A stretch of 64,000 nucleotides of DNA from Porphyromonas gingivalis ATCC 33277 (lineage in GTDB: Bacteria; Bacteroidota; Bacteroidia; Bacteroidales; Porphyromonadaceae): the NCBI RefSeq assembly GCF_000010505.1, contig NC_010729.1, forward strand, positions 1,743,501 to 1,807,500, in the 5' to 3' direction. The first letter of the stretch is position 1, and every line of letters starts with the position of its first letter. Under the pieces are notes generated by a model, which was not told where the DNA came from, did no database searches, and saw only the letters and a list, made by a program, of their open reading frames with translations. The position numbers and the translations under genes are program-made. Positions 37,420 through 45,626 of this stretch are shown piece after piece.

Positions 37420-38265
37420 TTATTCCGCCTCTTCGGCTTCCGGAGCTTCTGCTACCTCTGTGGCAGCTTCTGCCGTAGCTTCGTTCTCATTCTGACGAGA
37501 GCGACGAGCTCCTGAGCGAGCGCGACGTTCGCGACGGGGAGCTGCTTCTTCCGTCTCCTCCTCTTCGGGCTTTTCGGCCTTACGCTCCATCAGACCTTCG
37601 TTGATAGCCTGGCACATCGTGCCTACGATCAGTTCGATAGCCTTCAGGGCATCATCGTTAGAGGGGATCACATAGTCGATAAGCGAAGGATCGCTGTTGG
37701 TATCCACCATTGCGAATACGGGGATGCCAAGACGGTTGGCCTCGCGTACGGCGATGTGCTCTTTCATCACGTCCACCACGAACAGGGCAGAAGGCAGACG
37801 GTTCATATCGGCGATAGAACCGAGCGTCTTCTCCAATTTGGCACGTTGGCGAGTGATTTGCAGCTTTTCGCGCTTGGAAAGATTATCAAATGTGCCGTCA
37901 GCCGTCATTTTGTCAATCTGGGTCATCTTCTTCACCGCCTTGCGGATGGTGGGGAAGTTGGTGAGCATACCGCCCGGCCAGCGTTCTACCACATAGGGCA
38001 TTCCCACTGATTTGGCCAATTCGGCGATAGGTTCTTTGGCCTGCTTCTTCGTGGCAACGAAGAGAATCTTCTTGCCATTTTTGGCCATACCCTTAATAAC
38101 TTCGGCTGCTTCGTCTACTTTAGCAACTGTTTTGTGCAGGTCGATAATATGAATATCGTTGCGCTCCATAAAGATATACGGAGCCATAGCCGGATTCCAC
38201 TTTCTCTTGAGGTGTCCGAAGTGAGCACCGGCTTCCAATAATTGATCAAAAGAAATTCTTGACAT
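37420..38265 (-). CDS. rpsB: 30S ribosomal protein S2
   Basis: 281 residues. The S2 core covers about residues 1-225 (AGAHFGHLKRKWNPAMAPYIFMERN; RWPGGMLTNFPTI; VDTNSDPSLIDYVIPSNDDA). The last ~55 residues are an extra low-complexity tail with an acidic block, an arginine-rich patch and an Ala/Glu end, not needed for the S2 fold. S2 joins S1 to the small subunit. It follows rpsI by 134 bases. Confidence 0.98.
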   Translation of the reverse strand: MSRISFDQLLEAGAHFGHLKRKWNPAMAPYIFMERNDIHIIDLHKTVAKVDEAAEVIKGMAKNGKKILFVATKKQAKEPIAELAKSVGMPYVVERWPGGMLTNFPTIRKAVKKMTQIDKMTADGTFDNLSKREKLQITRQRAKLEKTLGSIADMNRLPSALFVVDVMKEHIAVREANRLGIPVFAMVDTNSDPSLIDYVIPSNDDALKAIELIVGTMCQAINEGLMERKAEKPEEEETEEAAPRRERRARSGARRSRQNENEATAEAATEVAEAPEAEEAE

Positions 38266-38399
38266 TTTCGTTTACGTTCTTTGTAATGATTACTGTTTGC
38301 AATCCAAACCGGTAGAGCAGACTCGAAAAGAAATGAATTACTCCCGAATGCAATCCGATGGATTTAGATACTAAACGCGAGAAATATCCTCTAAGGACA

Positions 38400-38786
38400 T
38401 TAACGCTTACTGAATTGGAATCTCTTGCGAGCTTTGGGACGTCCCGGTTTCTTACGTTCTACCACGCGAGGATCGCGAGTGATGAAGCCTTCTGAACGCA
38501 AAGCGGGTTTGTCGTCCGGATTGATCTTGACCAGTGCACGGGCGATAGCCAAGCGAGCAGCCTCGCTCTGACCTTTGAAACCACCTCCACGCAGATTGAT
38601 CTTGATATCGTATTTCGCAGCAACATCGAGCTTGAGAAGTGGCTGCTTAACGATATACTGCAAGATTGAAGACGGGAAATACTGTTCGATTTCGCGCTTG
38701 TTGATCACGATCTTGCCGGAGCCTTCGCTCAGATAAACACGAGCTACAGCAGCCTTACGCCGGCCTATTGCATTGATATAGTCCAT
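38400..38786 (-). CDS. rpsI: 30S ribosomal protein S9
   Basis: 128 residues with GRRKAAVARVYL at the start and the basic C-terminal tail (RKKPGRPKARKRFQFSKR) whose final Lys-Arg reaches the P-site tRNA. It lies 9 bases after rplM. Confidence 0.99.
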   Translation of the reverse strand: MDYINAIGRRKAAVARVYLSEGSGKIVINKREIEQYFPSSILQYIVKQPLLKLDVAAKYDIKINLRGGGFKGQSEAARLAIARALVKINPDDKPALRSEGFITRDPRVVERKKPGRPKARKRFQFSKR

Positions 38787-38795
38787 AGCTGTCGA

Positions 38796-39251
38796 TTATT
38801 TGAGTGAATTAATGTCCAGTTGCCGGGGTTGCTGAGCCTCATGCTTGTGCTCCGTGCCGGCATATACATACAGATTGCCAATGATCTTGGCACCCAAGCG
38901 ATTCTTGGGGAGCATACCCTTTACCACCTTGCGGAAGAGGTATTCGGGGCCTTTGTTCATCAAGTCACGAGGTGTGAACTGACGTTGTCCGCCGGGATAG
39001 CCCGTATGGCGGAGATAAATACGACCGTCCCACTTATTACCGGAGAGAACGATCTTGTCTGCGTTGATAACGATCACGTTATCGCCACAATCAACATGCG
39101 GGGTGAAGTTGGGCTTGTATTTGCCGCGCAGGAGCTTTGCCACCTTGGCACACATACGGCCAAGTGTCTGTCCTTCAGCATCTACAATGACCCATTCCTT
39201 CGTAACAGTTGCTTTGTTCGCAGAAATGGTCTTGAAGCTTAAAGTATCCAC
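38796..39251 (-). CDS. rplM: 50S ribosomal protein L13
   Basis: 151 residues with the L13 core (WVIVDAEGQTLGRMCAKVAKLLRGKYKPNFTPHVDCGDNVIVINADKI). First gene of the rplM-rpsI-rpsB-tsf operon. A consensus -7 box lies at 39413-39420, which gives a leader of about 155 bases, long enough for an RNA control element. Confidence 0.99.
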   Translation of the reverse strand: MDTLSFKTISANKATVTKEWVIVDAEGQTLGRMCAKVAKLLRGKYKPNFTPHVDCGDNVIVINADKIVLSGNKWDGRIYLRHTGYPGGQRQFTPRDLMNKGPEYLFRKVVKGMLPKNRLGAKIIGNLYVYAGTEHKHEAQQPRQLDINSLK

Positions 39252-39412
39252 TGCTTGTTTTTTTGTTGTTAGTAATTTGGTGAACGATCATCTTTTCTGT
39301 CGATTCGGCCGGTGCATCAGGAGCTTTACGCACGGACACTGGGCTGCTCCTCTCGGACAAAAACGCACTGAAAATCAAACCGTTCGGCACTATTTGATAA
39401 TAATCAGCGCGG

Positions 39413-39420
39413 CAAAGGTA
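39413..39420 (-). promoter_or_regulatory. -7 element of the rplM operon
   Basis: Minus-strand TACCTTTG followed by CCGCG. The predicted transcript would start near 39406 and have a ~155-base untranslated leader before rplM. Confidence 0.65.
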
Positions 39421-39581
39421 CATTATTTTCAGCAAATTTCGGACATCGTGTCGCTCTGCACATTCCACAAATAAATGCAAACAGATTATGTAGTGAAGGA
39501 TATCGGCATCATTTTAAGCTCTACGAACGACTTTTCATTTCCTCGATTTGGCAAGCTATTTGCCTCTTCCAACGCATCGAA

Positions 39582-39689
39582 ATGCTTCTCGTATGCATCT
39601 TCGTTGCCGTGGAAGGCGTGATGCCCGAGCTTCGTGTGCCGCTAATTGCCGATATAGGCGTGGGAGCTAATTGGCTCGAAGTACATTAG
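39582..39689 (+). pseudogene. Decayed 3' fragment of a DNA polymerase I gene (polA)
   Basis: The last ~26 codons of this open stretch (VEGVMPELRVPLIADIGVG, then ANWLEVH and TAG) match the extreme C-terminus of bacterial Pol I (compare E. coli ..LDVPLLVEVGSGENWDQAH). Upstream there is no in-frame polA sequence; a faint trace of the preceding VHDEL region may lie around 39515-39540. A complete polA must be elsewhere in the genome. Probably a leftover of a partial duplication or rearrangement; not expressed as a protein. Confidence 0.6.
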
Positions 39690-39752
39690 CCGTTCAGTGG
39701 CTCGATCGCTCGACTGACAATCGAGTTTCGACCGCTATCGGTATCAAAAACG

Positions 39753-39784
39753 AAGGGTGCATAGAGATCATCCATGCACCCCTT
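39753..39784 (-). terminator. Terminator of the 223-residue OMP gene
   Basis: AAGGGTGCAT / ATGCACCCCTT stem; on the minus strand followed by TTCGTTTTTGAT, 30 bases after the gene's stop. Confidence 0.75.
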
Positions 39785-39812
39785 TTAACATTTCGAAATT
39801 TCCATGAAGGAC

Positions 39813-40484
39813 TTAGAGGTTTAATCCTATGCCAATATTGTTGTCGATAAGTTTAATGAAGGTTCGATCCTTTTGCTGGTAGTCATTGATCCTTTTTCCG
39901 AACATGCAAGACGTAAGATCGGTTCCTGCCATAAAGTAAACGGCCTTATTAATGTGGTATTGCAGATGCATCCCGAGACCAAACTCCAGTCCCGACCTCG
40001 TCTTGCGCTGCTTATCCCAAGTCTGCGAAGTAGAATTGTAAATTTGCTCATGACGACTCATCCATGCCATTCCGACTTCTGTAGAGAAGATGAAATTAAA
40101 ATTTTTGATAGGGCGTATAGGAATGGCTATTCTATTATATGCTCCGACAACGTAAAACGCATAATTCAAGGTATTTTCTTTGCCGGACATATCGACATAA
40201 TAACCCGGAGAGGGAGATAAGAAACGAAATGCTACGCCGGTTGCATTCTCTTTCTTACTTGGTGTCAAGCCCAGATAAATTGCACCAGACAAAAGTCTAT
40301 CGTTAGCAGATGTATACCCATACATCAGGTTGGTAGTTGAACCTGCAATATATCCCTGTCCCAGCCTAACAGAAAAATCAAATCGTGACTTCTCTGTATT
40401 ATTTTCTTGTGCAAAGGTATAGGTACCGGAAAAAGAAAGAGCACAAAGAAGTACTAATGTCGACTTAAACAAATGTTTCATCAT
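39813..40484 (-). CDS. Outer-membrane beta-barrel protein, function unknown
   Basis: 223 residues with a signal peptide (FKSTLVLLCALSFSGTYTFAQ) and amphipathic strands typical of an 8-10-stranded barrel, ending GIGLNL. No catalytic motif and no T9SS sorting domain. A -7 box at 40642-40649 lies 158 bases upstream, and a hairpin terminator follows, so it is probably monocistronic. Start: ATG ATG AAA at 40484; the second Met is equally possible. Function cannot be assigned. Confidence 0.75.
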   Translation of the reverse strand: MMKHLFKSTLVLLCALSFSGTYTFAQENNTEKSRFDFSVRLGQGYIAGSTTNLMYGYTSANDRLLSGAIYLGLTPSKKENATGVAFRFLSPSPGYYVDMSGKENTLNYAFYVVGAYNRIAIPIRPIKNFNFIFSTEVGMAWMSRHEQIYNSTSQTWDKQRKTRSGLEFGLGMHLQYHINKAVYFMAGTDLTSCMFGKRINDYQQKDRTFIKLIDNNIGIGLNL

Positions 40485-40641
40485 AGTTTGCTTATATTAG
40501 TTAGAAATACTGATATGCCTGATTCTTATTAAAAGAAATTCTCATCTTCTACAGACATTTGCGAGTAATTGTATGATTCGTAATAAGTGCTGCAGCTAAA
40601 AATCTTCTAATACAAATCAGGTCAATTGCTCAAATTTATGG

Positions 40642-40649
40642 CAAAGGTA
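40642..40649 (-). promoter_or_regulatory. -7 element of the 223-residue OMP gene
   Basis: TACCTTTG on the minus strand; TTG at 40668-40670 is 18 bases upstream, slightly short of the usual spacing. Confidence 0.55.
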
Positions 40650-40732
40650 GACGTTCTTTTTTTCTGCCAATTTTTTTGCAGAATTTTTGTCTCTGTGCAC
40701 ATCCCGTTTTTCAAGTACAAGCACAACAGTCG

Positions 40733-40764
40733 TTGGCAGGAGAAAAAAGATTTGGCTAATTTTG
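40733..40764 (+). promoter_or_regulatory. Orphan promoter on the plus strand
   Basis: TTG (40733-40735), 21-base spacer, TAATTTTG (40757-40764): good consensus, yet no convincing gene follows. Transcription would start near 40770 and run into the C8 tract and the hairpin at 40906-40925. Confidence 0.6.
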
Positions 40765-41049
40765 TCTTCCGAAAAGCATTGCTCCGAACAATGGATTCCC
40801 CCCCCGTGTATTGGAAACGAGCAATTAACTGAAAAAAGAGAGTATTATTTTAGTATGCCACACATCCATAAACTACCGGCTATGCCCCATCACCTGACAT
40901 CAAGCCCGAATAGGCTCCTATTCGGACACCTCAGCACAACGATAGTCCTCGATCCGGTCCGAGATTGTAGAGCGGAATCGTGCAACTACATCGAATCACA
41001 TGCAAAAGGATAGCATCTTGACATAGACCGATCACACATATTATACATA

Positions 41050-41371
41050 CTGCACCCGTCGGAGTTCTCCGTAGAACTCGGCGGGTGTTTCTTTTATATC
41101 AGCATCGGAAAAGGCTTTTTTGAGCCTGCGATTTATATACAAATCACTTACGATCTATATATATATCAAAAACGATTTATATATAAAACGAAAACGATTT
41201 GTATACAAATTGAAAACACTTTATATACAGATCGTTGTACGGCTTGTTTTAAGTGGAATTTCGATCTATGGCAGTTCCTTTTCCCTCCACTTTTACCTCG
41301 CTTTTCTCCTCTCTACAGATGCTTATTTGGAATCATCCCAAACTCATCTTCGTTGTTGAAAACTTTTTTGG
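41050..41371 (+). mobile_element. BrickBuilt-like MITE, copy B
   Basis: Inverted partner of 6109-6428. In order: hairpin GCACCCGTCGGAGTTCTC/GTAGAACTCGGCGGGTGT (41052-41088), conserved TTTCTTTTATATCAGCATCGG segment, five 22-bp units (41125-41234), a variable middle, and the ~45-base conserved tail ending TTGTTGAAAACTTTTTTGG (to 41371). No coding capacity. Confidence 0.8.
41125..41234. repeat. 22-bp minisatellite, five units (copy B)
   Basis: Five contiguous 22-base units near AAAACGATTTATATATAAATCG; the same number of units as copy A and the reverse complement of it. Confidence 0.9.
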
Positions 41372-41463
41372 CGTATGATTATTGAGAGAGTCACTACTTT
41401 CGGAATCACTCTTTTTTCCTCTCATAGAAGACCCGATAATGTACCACCGGCTGAATTTTGGAC

Positions 41464-41506
41464 ACAAAAAAAGCCTTGCAGAAGTCTGAACTGCAAGGCT
41501 TTTTGT
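41464..41506 (-). terminator. Terminator after coaD
   Basis: AAGCCTTGCAG (41471-41481) / CTGCAAGGCTT (41491-41501), perfect 11-bp stem with T-runs on both strands. It lies 10 bases after the coaD stop and could act in both directions. Confidence 0.9.
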
Positions 41507-41516
41507 TTTGATTTTC

Positions 41517-41978
41517 TCAATCGAGGACAAACCCCTCCGGCAGGAAATCCGAGACGTCTCGTCCAAAGGAGATCAACTCGCGTACGGCACTCGAGCTGAT
41601 GAAAGAGAGACGCGTGTCGGTACAAAGCAGAACGGTATCCACTCCCGAAAGATGGCGATTCAGGTCGGCCAAAGTACGCTCGTACTCAAAATCAGACCCT
41701 GAACGAATACCTCGCACCAAAGCAGTGGCTCCGGTTTGGCGCACGAGATCGACCGTAAGCCCACTATAAGTAATCACCCCGATAGCAGGACGGGAAGCAT
41801 AGTAGCGGGCTATCTGCTCTTGTCGCCGTTCTGCGGAGAAGAGCGTGCGCTTCTGTTCATTGATACCGATAGCGATGATCACCTCATCGAATATGGCCAG
41901 CGAGCGTTCGACGATGTCGGCGTGGCCGCGTGTGAAAGGGTCGAACGAACCGGCAAAGAGGGCGATATTCTTTTTCAT
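41517..41978 (-). CDS. coaD: Phosphopantetheine adenylyltransferase
   Basis: 153 residues of the nucleotidyltransferase fold. The first strand-loop GSFDPFTRGHADIVERS carries the T/HxGH-type nucleotide motif and the second signature is LSFISSSAVRELISFG (ISST-like). It adds AMP from ATP to 4'-phosphopantetheine, the penultimate CoA step, in the cytoplasm. It follows parE by 30 bases, so both are likely in one transcript. Confidence 0.97.
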   Translation of the reverse strand: MKKNIALFAGSFDPFTRGHADIVERSLAIFDEVIIAIGINEQKRTLFSAERRQEQIARYYASRPAIGVITYSGLTVDLVRQTGATALVRGIRSGSDFEYERTLADLNRHLSGVDTVLLCTDTRLSFISSSAVRELISFGRDVSDFLPEGFVLD

Positions 41979-42008
41979 ATTTGATTCTTGAGAAACCGGG
42001 AGGATCGC

Positions 42009-43943
42009 TTAAAGCACATCCTCATCCACGACTAAGTTGTCAATGATAAACTCCTGACGCTCGCTCGTATTCTTTCCCATATAGAAAGTGAGCAGTTCCT
42101 TGATCTTATCCTCGCGCTTGAGGCTGACCGGCTCGAGACGGATATTCTCCTCGTCGATCAAATCCTTGAATTGCTCCGGAGAGATTTCTCCCAATCCTTT
42201 GAAGCGGGTGACATCGGCTTTCTTGCCCAGCTGCTTCAGCGCGGCTTGCTTCTCGGCCTCACTATAGCAGTATATATCCGTCACCGGCTTAGGCATATCG
42301 GATTCCTGTTTCTTGCGTCCGCGTTTGGGGGTGGCTCCGAAGGTTTGTTTTTTGGATTCGGGCGGAAGGAAAACGCGGAAGAGAGGTGTTTCGAGGACAT
42401 AGACATGCCCCTTGCGCACAAGGTCAGGGAAGAACTGAAGAAAGAAAGTGATGATCAGCAAGCGAATATGCATACCATCATCATCGGCATCAGTGGCAAT
42501 GATCACACGATTGTAGCGCAGGCCGTCCAACCCTTCCTCGATATTCAGAGCTGCCTGCAAGAGGTTGAACTCCTCGTTCTCATAGACCACCTTCTTGGTC
42601 AGACCGAAACAGTTGAGCGGCTTACCACGCAGGCTGAACACGGCCTGATAGTTGGCATCCCGACACGTAGTAATAGAGCCGCTGGCCGAATTACCCTCGG
42701 TGATGAAAATGCTGGTACGCTCCGGTTCCTTCGCCTTGGGATCGTTGAGGTGGACGGTGCAGTCACGCAGTTTTTTGTTGTGCAGATTGGATTTCTTAGC
42801 TCGTTCGCGTGCCAATTTGGTGATGCCGCTCATCGCTTTGCGCTCGCGTTCGCTCTGCTGGATCTTGCGCAGCATCTCCTCCGCCGTTTCGGTATGGATA
42901 TGCAGATAGTCGTCCAGTTCTTTCTTCAGGAAGTCGCCCACGAATTTTTGTATCGTAGGCCCATCCGGCCCCATATCACGGCTGCCGAGTTTGGTCTTGG
43001 TCTGACTCTCGAAGACAGGCTCTTCCACTTTGATACTGATAGCTGCGGCCATGCCGCTACGAATGTCGCTGTATTCGAAATTCTTGGAGTAGAACTCTTT
43101 GATCGTACGGGCTACGGCCTCACGGAAAGCACTCAGATGCGTCCCCCCTTGTGTCGTATTCTGACCGTTCACAAAGCTGTAGAACTCATCGCCGTACTGC
43201 TGCGTATGGGTGACGACGATCTCAATATCCGTATCGCTCAGGTGAATGATCGGATACAGTGCATCGCCCGTCATATTCTCGGCCAGGAGATCTTCCAAAC
43301 CTTTGCGACTGAGGAATTTCTTCCCGTTGTAGAAGAATGACAATCCCGTATTCAGGAAAGTATAGTTCTTGATCATCGAAACGACGAACTCCTCCTGATA
43401 CCGATAGTTGCGAAAGAGACTGTCGTCGGGCGTAAACCGCACTTCGGTACCGGAAGGCTCACCGGAAGGGACAGGATCGGTCTCCTCCAAGAGTTCGGCA
43501 CGACTGTACCGTACGCGTTTGGTTTGTCCATCGCGCCATACCGTGACGACAAATTCGGTGGAGAGAGCATTGACAGCTTTGATGCCGACACCGTTCAGTC
43601 CGACGGATTTCTTGAAAGCTTTGGAATCGATTTTGCCCCCCGTATTCATCTTACAAGTGGCATCCACCAGCTTGCCAAGGGGGATACCGCGCCCGTAGTC
43701 ACGAACGGTAACGGTACCATTCTCGATCGTAATATCGATGCTCTTGCCGGCACCCATGACAAATTCGTCCACAGAGTTGTCCAGCACCTCTTTCAGCAGC
43801 ACATAGATACCGTCATCGGCATGAGAGCCATCGCCCAGCTTACCGATATACATCCCGGGACGACGGCGAATATGCTCGTCCCATTCCAGCGTCTTGATGT
43901 CGCTCTCGATATACTCTGTCTGCAACTGTTTTTCTTGCTCCAT
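42009..43943 (-). CDS. parE: DNA topoisomerase IV subunit B (type IIA)
   Basis: 644 residues: GHKL ATPase domain ([33 protein letters not shown]), transducer, and Toprim domain with the catalytic Glu in [12 protein letters not shown] and the metal triad DADDDGMH. The family usually has EGDSA; here the Asp is Asn. The length and the short C-terminus fit ParE rather than GyrB. It unlinks daughter chromosomes with ParC, which is not in the window. The ParE versus GyrB choice rests on length and on its coaD neighbour and is probable rather than proven. Confidence 0.88.
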   Translation of the reverse strand: MEQEKQLQTEYIESDIKTLEWDEHIRRRPGMYIGKLGDGSHADDGIYVLLKEVLDNSVDEFVMGAGKSIDITIENGTVTVRDYGRGIPLGKLVDATCKMNTGGKIDSKAFKKSVGLNGVGIKAVNALSTEFVVTVWRDGQTKRVRYSRAELLEETDPVPSGEPSGTEVRFTPDDSLFRNYRYQEEFVVSMIKNYTFLNTGLSFFYNGKKFLSRKGLEDLLAENMTGDALYPIIHLSDTDIEIVVTHTQQYGDEFYSFVNGQNTTQGGTHLSAFREAVARTIKEFYSKNFEYSDIRSGMAAAISIKVEEPVFESQTKTKLGSRDMGPDGPTIQKFVGDFLKKELDDYLHIHTETAEEMLRKIQQSERERKAMSGITKLARERAKKSNLHNKKLRDCTVHLNDPKAKEPERTSIFITEGNSASGSITTCRDANYQAVFSLRGKPLNCFGLTKKVVYENEEFNLLQAALNIEEGLDGLRYNRVIIATDADDDGMHIRLLIITFFLQFFPDLVRKGHVYVLETPLFRVFLPPESKKQTFGATPKRGRKKQESDMPKPVTDIYCYSEAEKQAALKQLGKKADVTRFKGLGEISPEQFKDLIDEENIRLEPVSLKREDKIKELLTFYMGKNTSERQEFIIDNLVVDEDVL

Positions 43944-44111
43944 AGCGTTCTAAATGAGGCCTAAAAGTACAATAAAATGTTGTGAACCGTGACCGATGCT
44001 TCGGTCTCTCCATGCTTGCCGATCTTCACGACCCGGCTCTTGACGGATTAAGTTCTGCATAGGAATAATTGTTAAAGGGTTAACATGATAATGAAAAGTT
44101 GTCAGTCCGTG

Positions 44112-44241
44112 AAGACCCCCGAGGAGTCCCTGTCGAGACCCCCGGGGAGTCTCCTATGGGATCCCTGAGGAGTCTCGGGTGGGACCCCTAAGGGGTCTCG
44201 GGAGGGATCCCTGAGGGGTCTTGGTGGAGATCCCTGAGGGA
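44112..44241. repeat. 23-bp tandem repeat with palindromic core
   Basis: About five or six imperfect units near GAYCCCTRAGGGGTCTCGGGNGG; inside each unit GACCCCTAAGGGGTC-like palindromes occur. Units drift in sequence but keep a 23-base spacing in the centre (44159-44228). Not a CRISPR, since no unique spacers exist. Confidence 0.8.
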
Positions 44242-44331
44242 TGTGGATTCCCTAAGAAAGGGGAAGACGAAACTCCTCAAATATGATTCGCCCGAACAAT
44301 GGGAGAGGATCTTATCTCCCACACATATACT

Positions 44332-44367
44332 CTGCCGGTACAGGCTATCCCCTGTGCCGGCAGAGTA
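44332..44367 (+). terminator. Hairpin upstream of the DUF5063 promoter
   Basis: TACTCTGCCGGTACAGG (44329-44345) and CCTGTGCCGGCAGAGTA (44351-44367) form a near-perfect 17-bp stem followed by CATTATAATATAT. There is no gene immediately upstream on the plus strand, so it may instead be a DNA site or insulate the promoter. Confidence 0.5.
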
Positions 44368-44386
44368 CATTATAATATATGCGGGG

Positions 44387-44418
44387 TTGCTCTCCGTTCG
44401 CATTATGTAGTAAATTTG
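44387..44418 (+). promoter_or_regulatory. Promoter of the DUF5063/exonuclease/methyltransferase operon
   Basis: TTG (44387-44389), 21-base spacer, TAAATTTG (44411-44418): full consensus. The annotated ATG is at 44423, so the mRNA would start at or within a few bases of the start codon. Confidence 0.8.
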
Positions 44419-44422
44419 CGAC

Positions 44423-44983
44423 ATGAAAGAAACTAACGCGGGAAGCGTATATAGTCCGGAGTTGATAGAATTTGCCACAGTGGGCGTTAAGTTCTGCGCT
44501 CTCGTCGAACAGGCAGCAGCTCACCGAACTACGGATTTCATCGACAAAGCTTCCAAAGTACTGCCCCTTCTCTATCTCAAGACAGCTCTTTTACCTCCAT
44601 ACGAATACAGCGAAGAAGTGGACTTCGTGGAGGAATACATCACGGAAGAATCCTACGAACAGGTACGCTCTGCCGTAGAGTCACTGTTGGGGTCATACGA
44701 CTCTTTCCTCGATGCGCGACACAGCGATATGCAATACAGCGACACTCCCGTAGGAGCAAGTATAGGGGAATGTTTGGCCGACGTATATCAGCAGGTGGGC
44801 AATCTGCTCGGAGTCGTACGCCAATCGAACGACAGAGCCATCCCTCAAGCCATCGGCCGCTGCCTCACCTACTTCGGCGAATACTGGGGCAATCGGCTCT
44901 TGGCTGCAGCCGGTGCTCTGCACGAGTTGCGGTACAGTGAGGTGTATAGGACTTGGGAAGAAGAGGAGAGGGCTGAAGACTGA
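44423..44983 (+). CDS. DUF5063 domain protein
   Basis: 186 residues, acidic, all-helical by pattern, no signal peptide. The block EFATVGVKFCALVEQAAAHRTTDFIDKASKVLPLLYLKTALLPP and the C-terminal ALHELR fit the DUF5063 family of unknown function. The next two genes (RNase D-like exonuclease, rRNA methyltransferase) commonly follow it in Bacteroidales, hinting at RNA metabolism. There is no Shine-Dalgarno space because the promoter abuts the ATG; no internal Met is available until residue 102. Confidence 0.8.
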   Translation: MKETNAGSVYSPELIEFATVGVKFCALVEQAAAHRTTDFIDKASKVLPLLYLKTALLPPYEYSEEVDFVEEYITEESYEQVRSAVESLLGSYDSFLDARHSDMQYSDTPVGASIGECLADVYQQVGNLLGVVRQSNDRAIPQAIGRCLTYFGEYWGNRLLAAAGALHELRYSEVYRTWEEEERAED

Positions 44984-45023
44984 CCCTCAAGTACTGCCCT
45001 ATGGCATATATAACAATAGAATC

Positions 45024-45626
45024 ATGGTAGCCAGTATAGATAAAGAAGCCGTTGCCGGCATGGAGGCAGAGATATTCCCCGGCACGATCCACCTGATCGA
45101 CAAACCCCAAGCCATCCCCGAAGCCATAAGGCTGCTATCGGCCAGTCGCACGATCGGCTTCGACACGGAGACCCGCCCTTCTTTCGTCCGCGGTGCTCGT
45201 CCGTCCGTAGCTCTGATGCAGATGTCCACAGAAACGGACTGCTTCCTCTTCCGACTCAATATGATAGATATACCGGAGGAACTGCAACAGCTACTGGAGA
45301 ATCCCGGCATACTCAAGGTAGGACTGAGCCTGAGCGATGACATGACGGTGATCAGACGGCGCAAACCGATCGAACCGGCAGGATTCGTCGAGCTGCAACG
45401 GCTCTGCCCTGCATATGGCATCCGCGATGCCAGTCTCCAGAAGATATACGCCATCCTTTTCGGCAGACGCATCAGCAAATCCCAACGGCTCACCAACTGG
45501 GAGGCACGCACGCTGACCGCAGCCCAGCAGTCCTATGCCGCACTCGATGCCTGGGCTTGCCTGCGCATATTCAATCAGCTTATGACACTTCCCACCCCTA
45601 CCCCTGTACAATTCGCCCTCTTATGA
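45024..45626 (+). CDS. 3'-5' exonuclease, RNase D-like (DEDDy)
   Basis: 200 residues from ATG 45024; the longer frame from 44913 overlaps DUF5063 and lacks conservation. DEDD exonuclease motifs: GFDTETRP (Exo I), VGLSLSDDM (Exo II), and QQSYAALDAW (Exo III with Tyr). It lacks the HRDC domains of RNase D. It hydrolyses RNA or DNA from the 3' end with two metal ions. Its stop overlaps the next start (ATGA), so the two are translationally coupled. Confidence 0.87.
   Translation: MVASIDKEAVAGMEAEIFPGTIHLIDKPQAIPEAIRLLSASRTIGFDTETRPSFVRGARPSVALMQMSTETDCFLFRLNMIDIPEELQQLLENPGILKVGLSLSDDMTVIRRRKPIEPAGFVELQRLCPAYGIRDASLQKIYAILFGRRISKSQRLTNWEARTLTAAQQSYAALDAWACLRIFNQLMTLPTPTPVQFALL

Larger units (their letters stand above)
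40485..41049. other. Gene-poor region left of MITE copy B
   Basis: Contains the divergent promoter elements at 40642-40649 (minus) and 40733-40764 (plus), a run of eight C at 40798-40805, and a perfect hairpin CCGAATAGG/CCTATTCGG at 40906-40925. ORFs are short and lack protein-like composition; a small RNA from the plus-strand promoter is possible. Confidence 0.45.
43944..44386. other. Intergenic region between parE and the DUF5063 gene
   Basis: Contains the 23-bp palindromic tandem repeat tract (44112-44241) and near 44340-44375 an inverted repeat TACTCTGCCGGTACAGG/CCTGTGCCGGCAGAGTA. No gene; the ORF 44188-44478 only translates the repeats. Confidence 0.5.

Noticed and set aside
41120-41359. 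79-codon ORF through MITE copy B
   Set aside because: It translates the AT-rich 22-bp units (repeated Ile-Tyr-Ile/Phe-Val-Tyr-Lys) and is not a protein gene.
43373-43591. Short ORFs inside parE, rpoB and rpoC on the opposite strand
   Set aside because: All overlap conserved coding sequence and show no independent signal.
44188-44478. 96-codon minus-strand ORF over the palindromic repeat tract
   Set aside because: It translates the 23-bp repeats and crosses the DUF5063 promoter.
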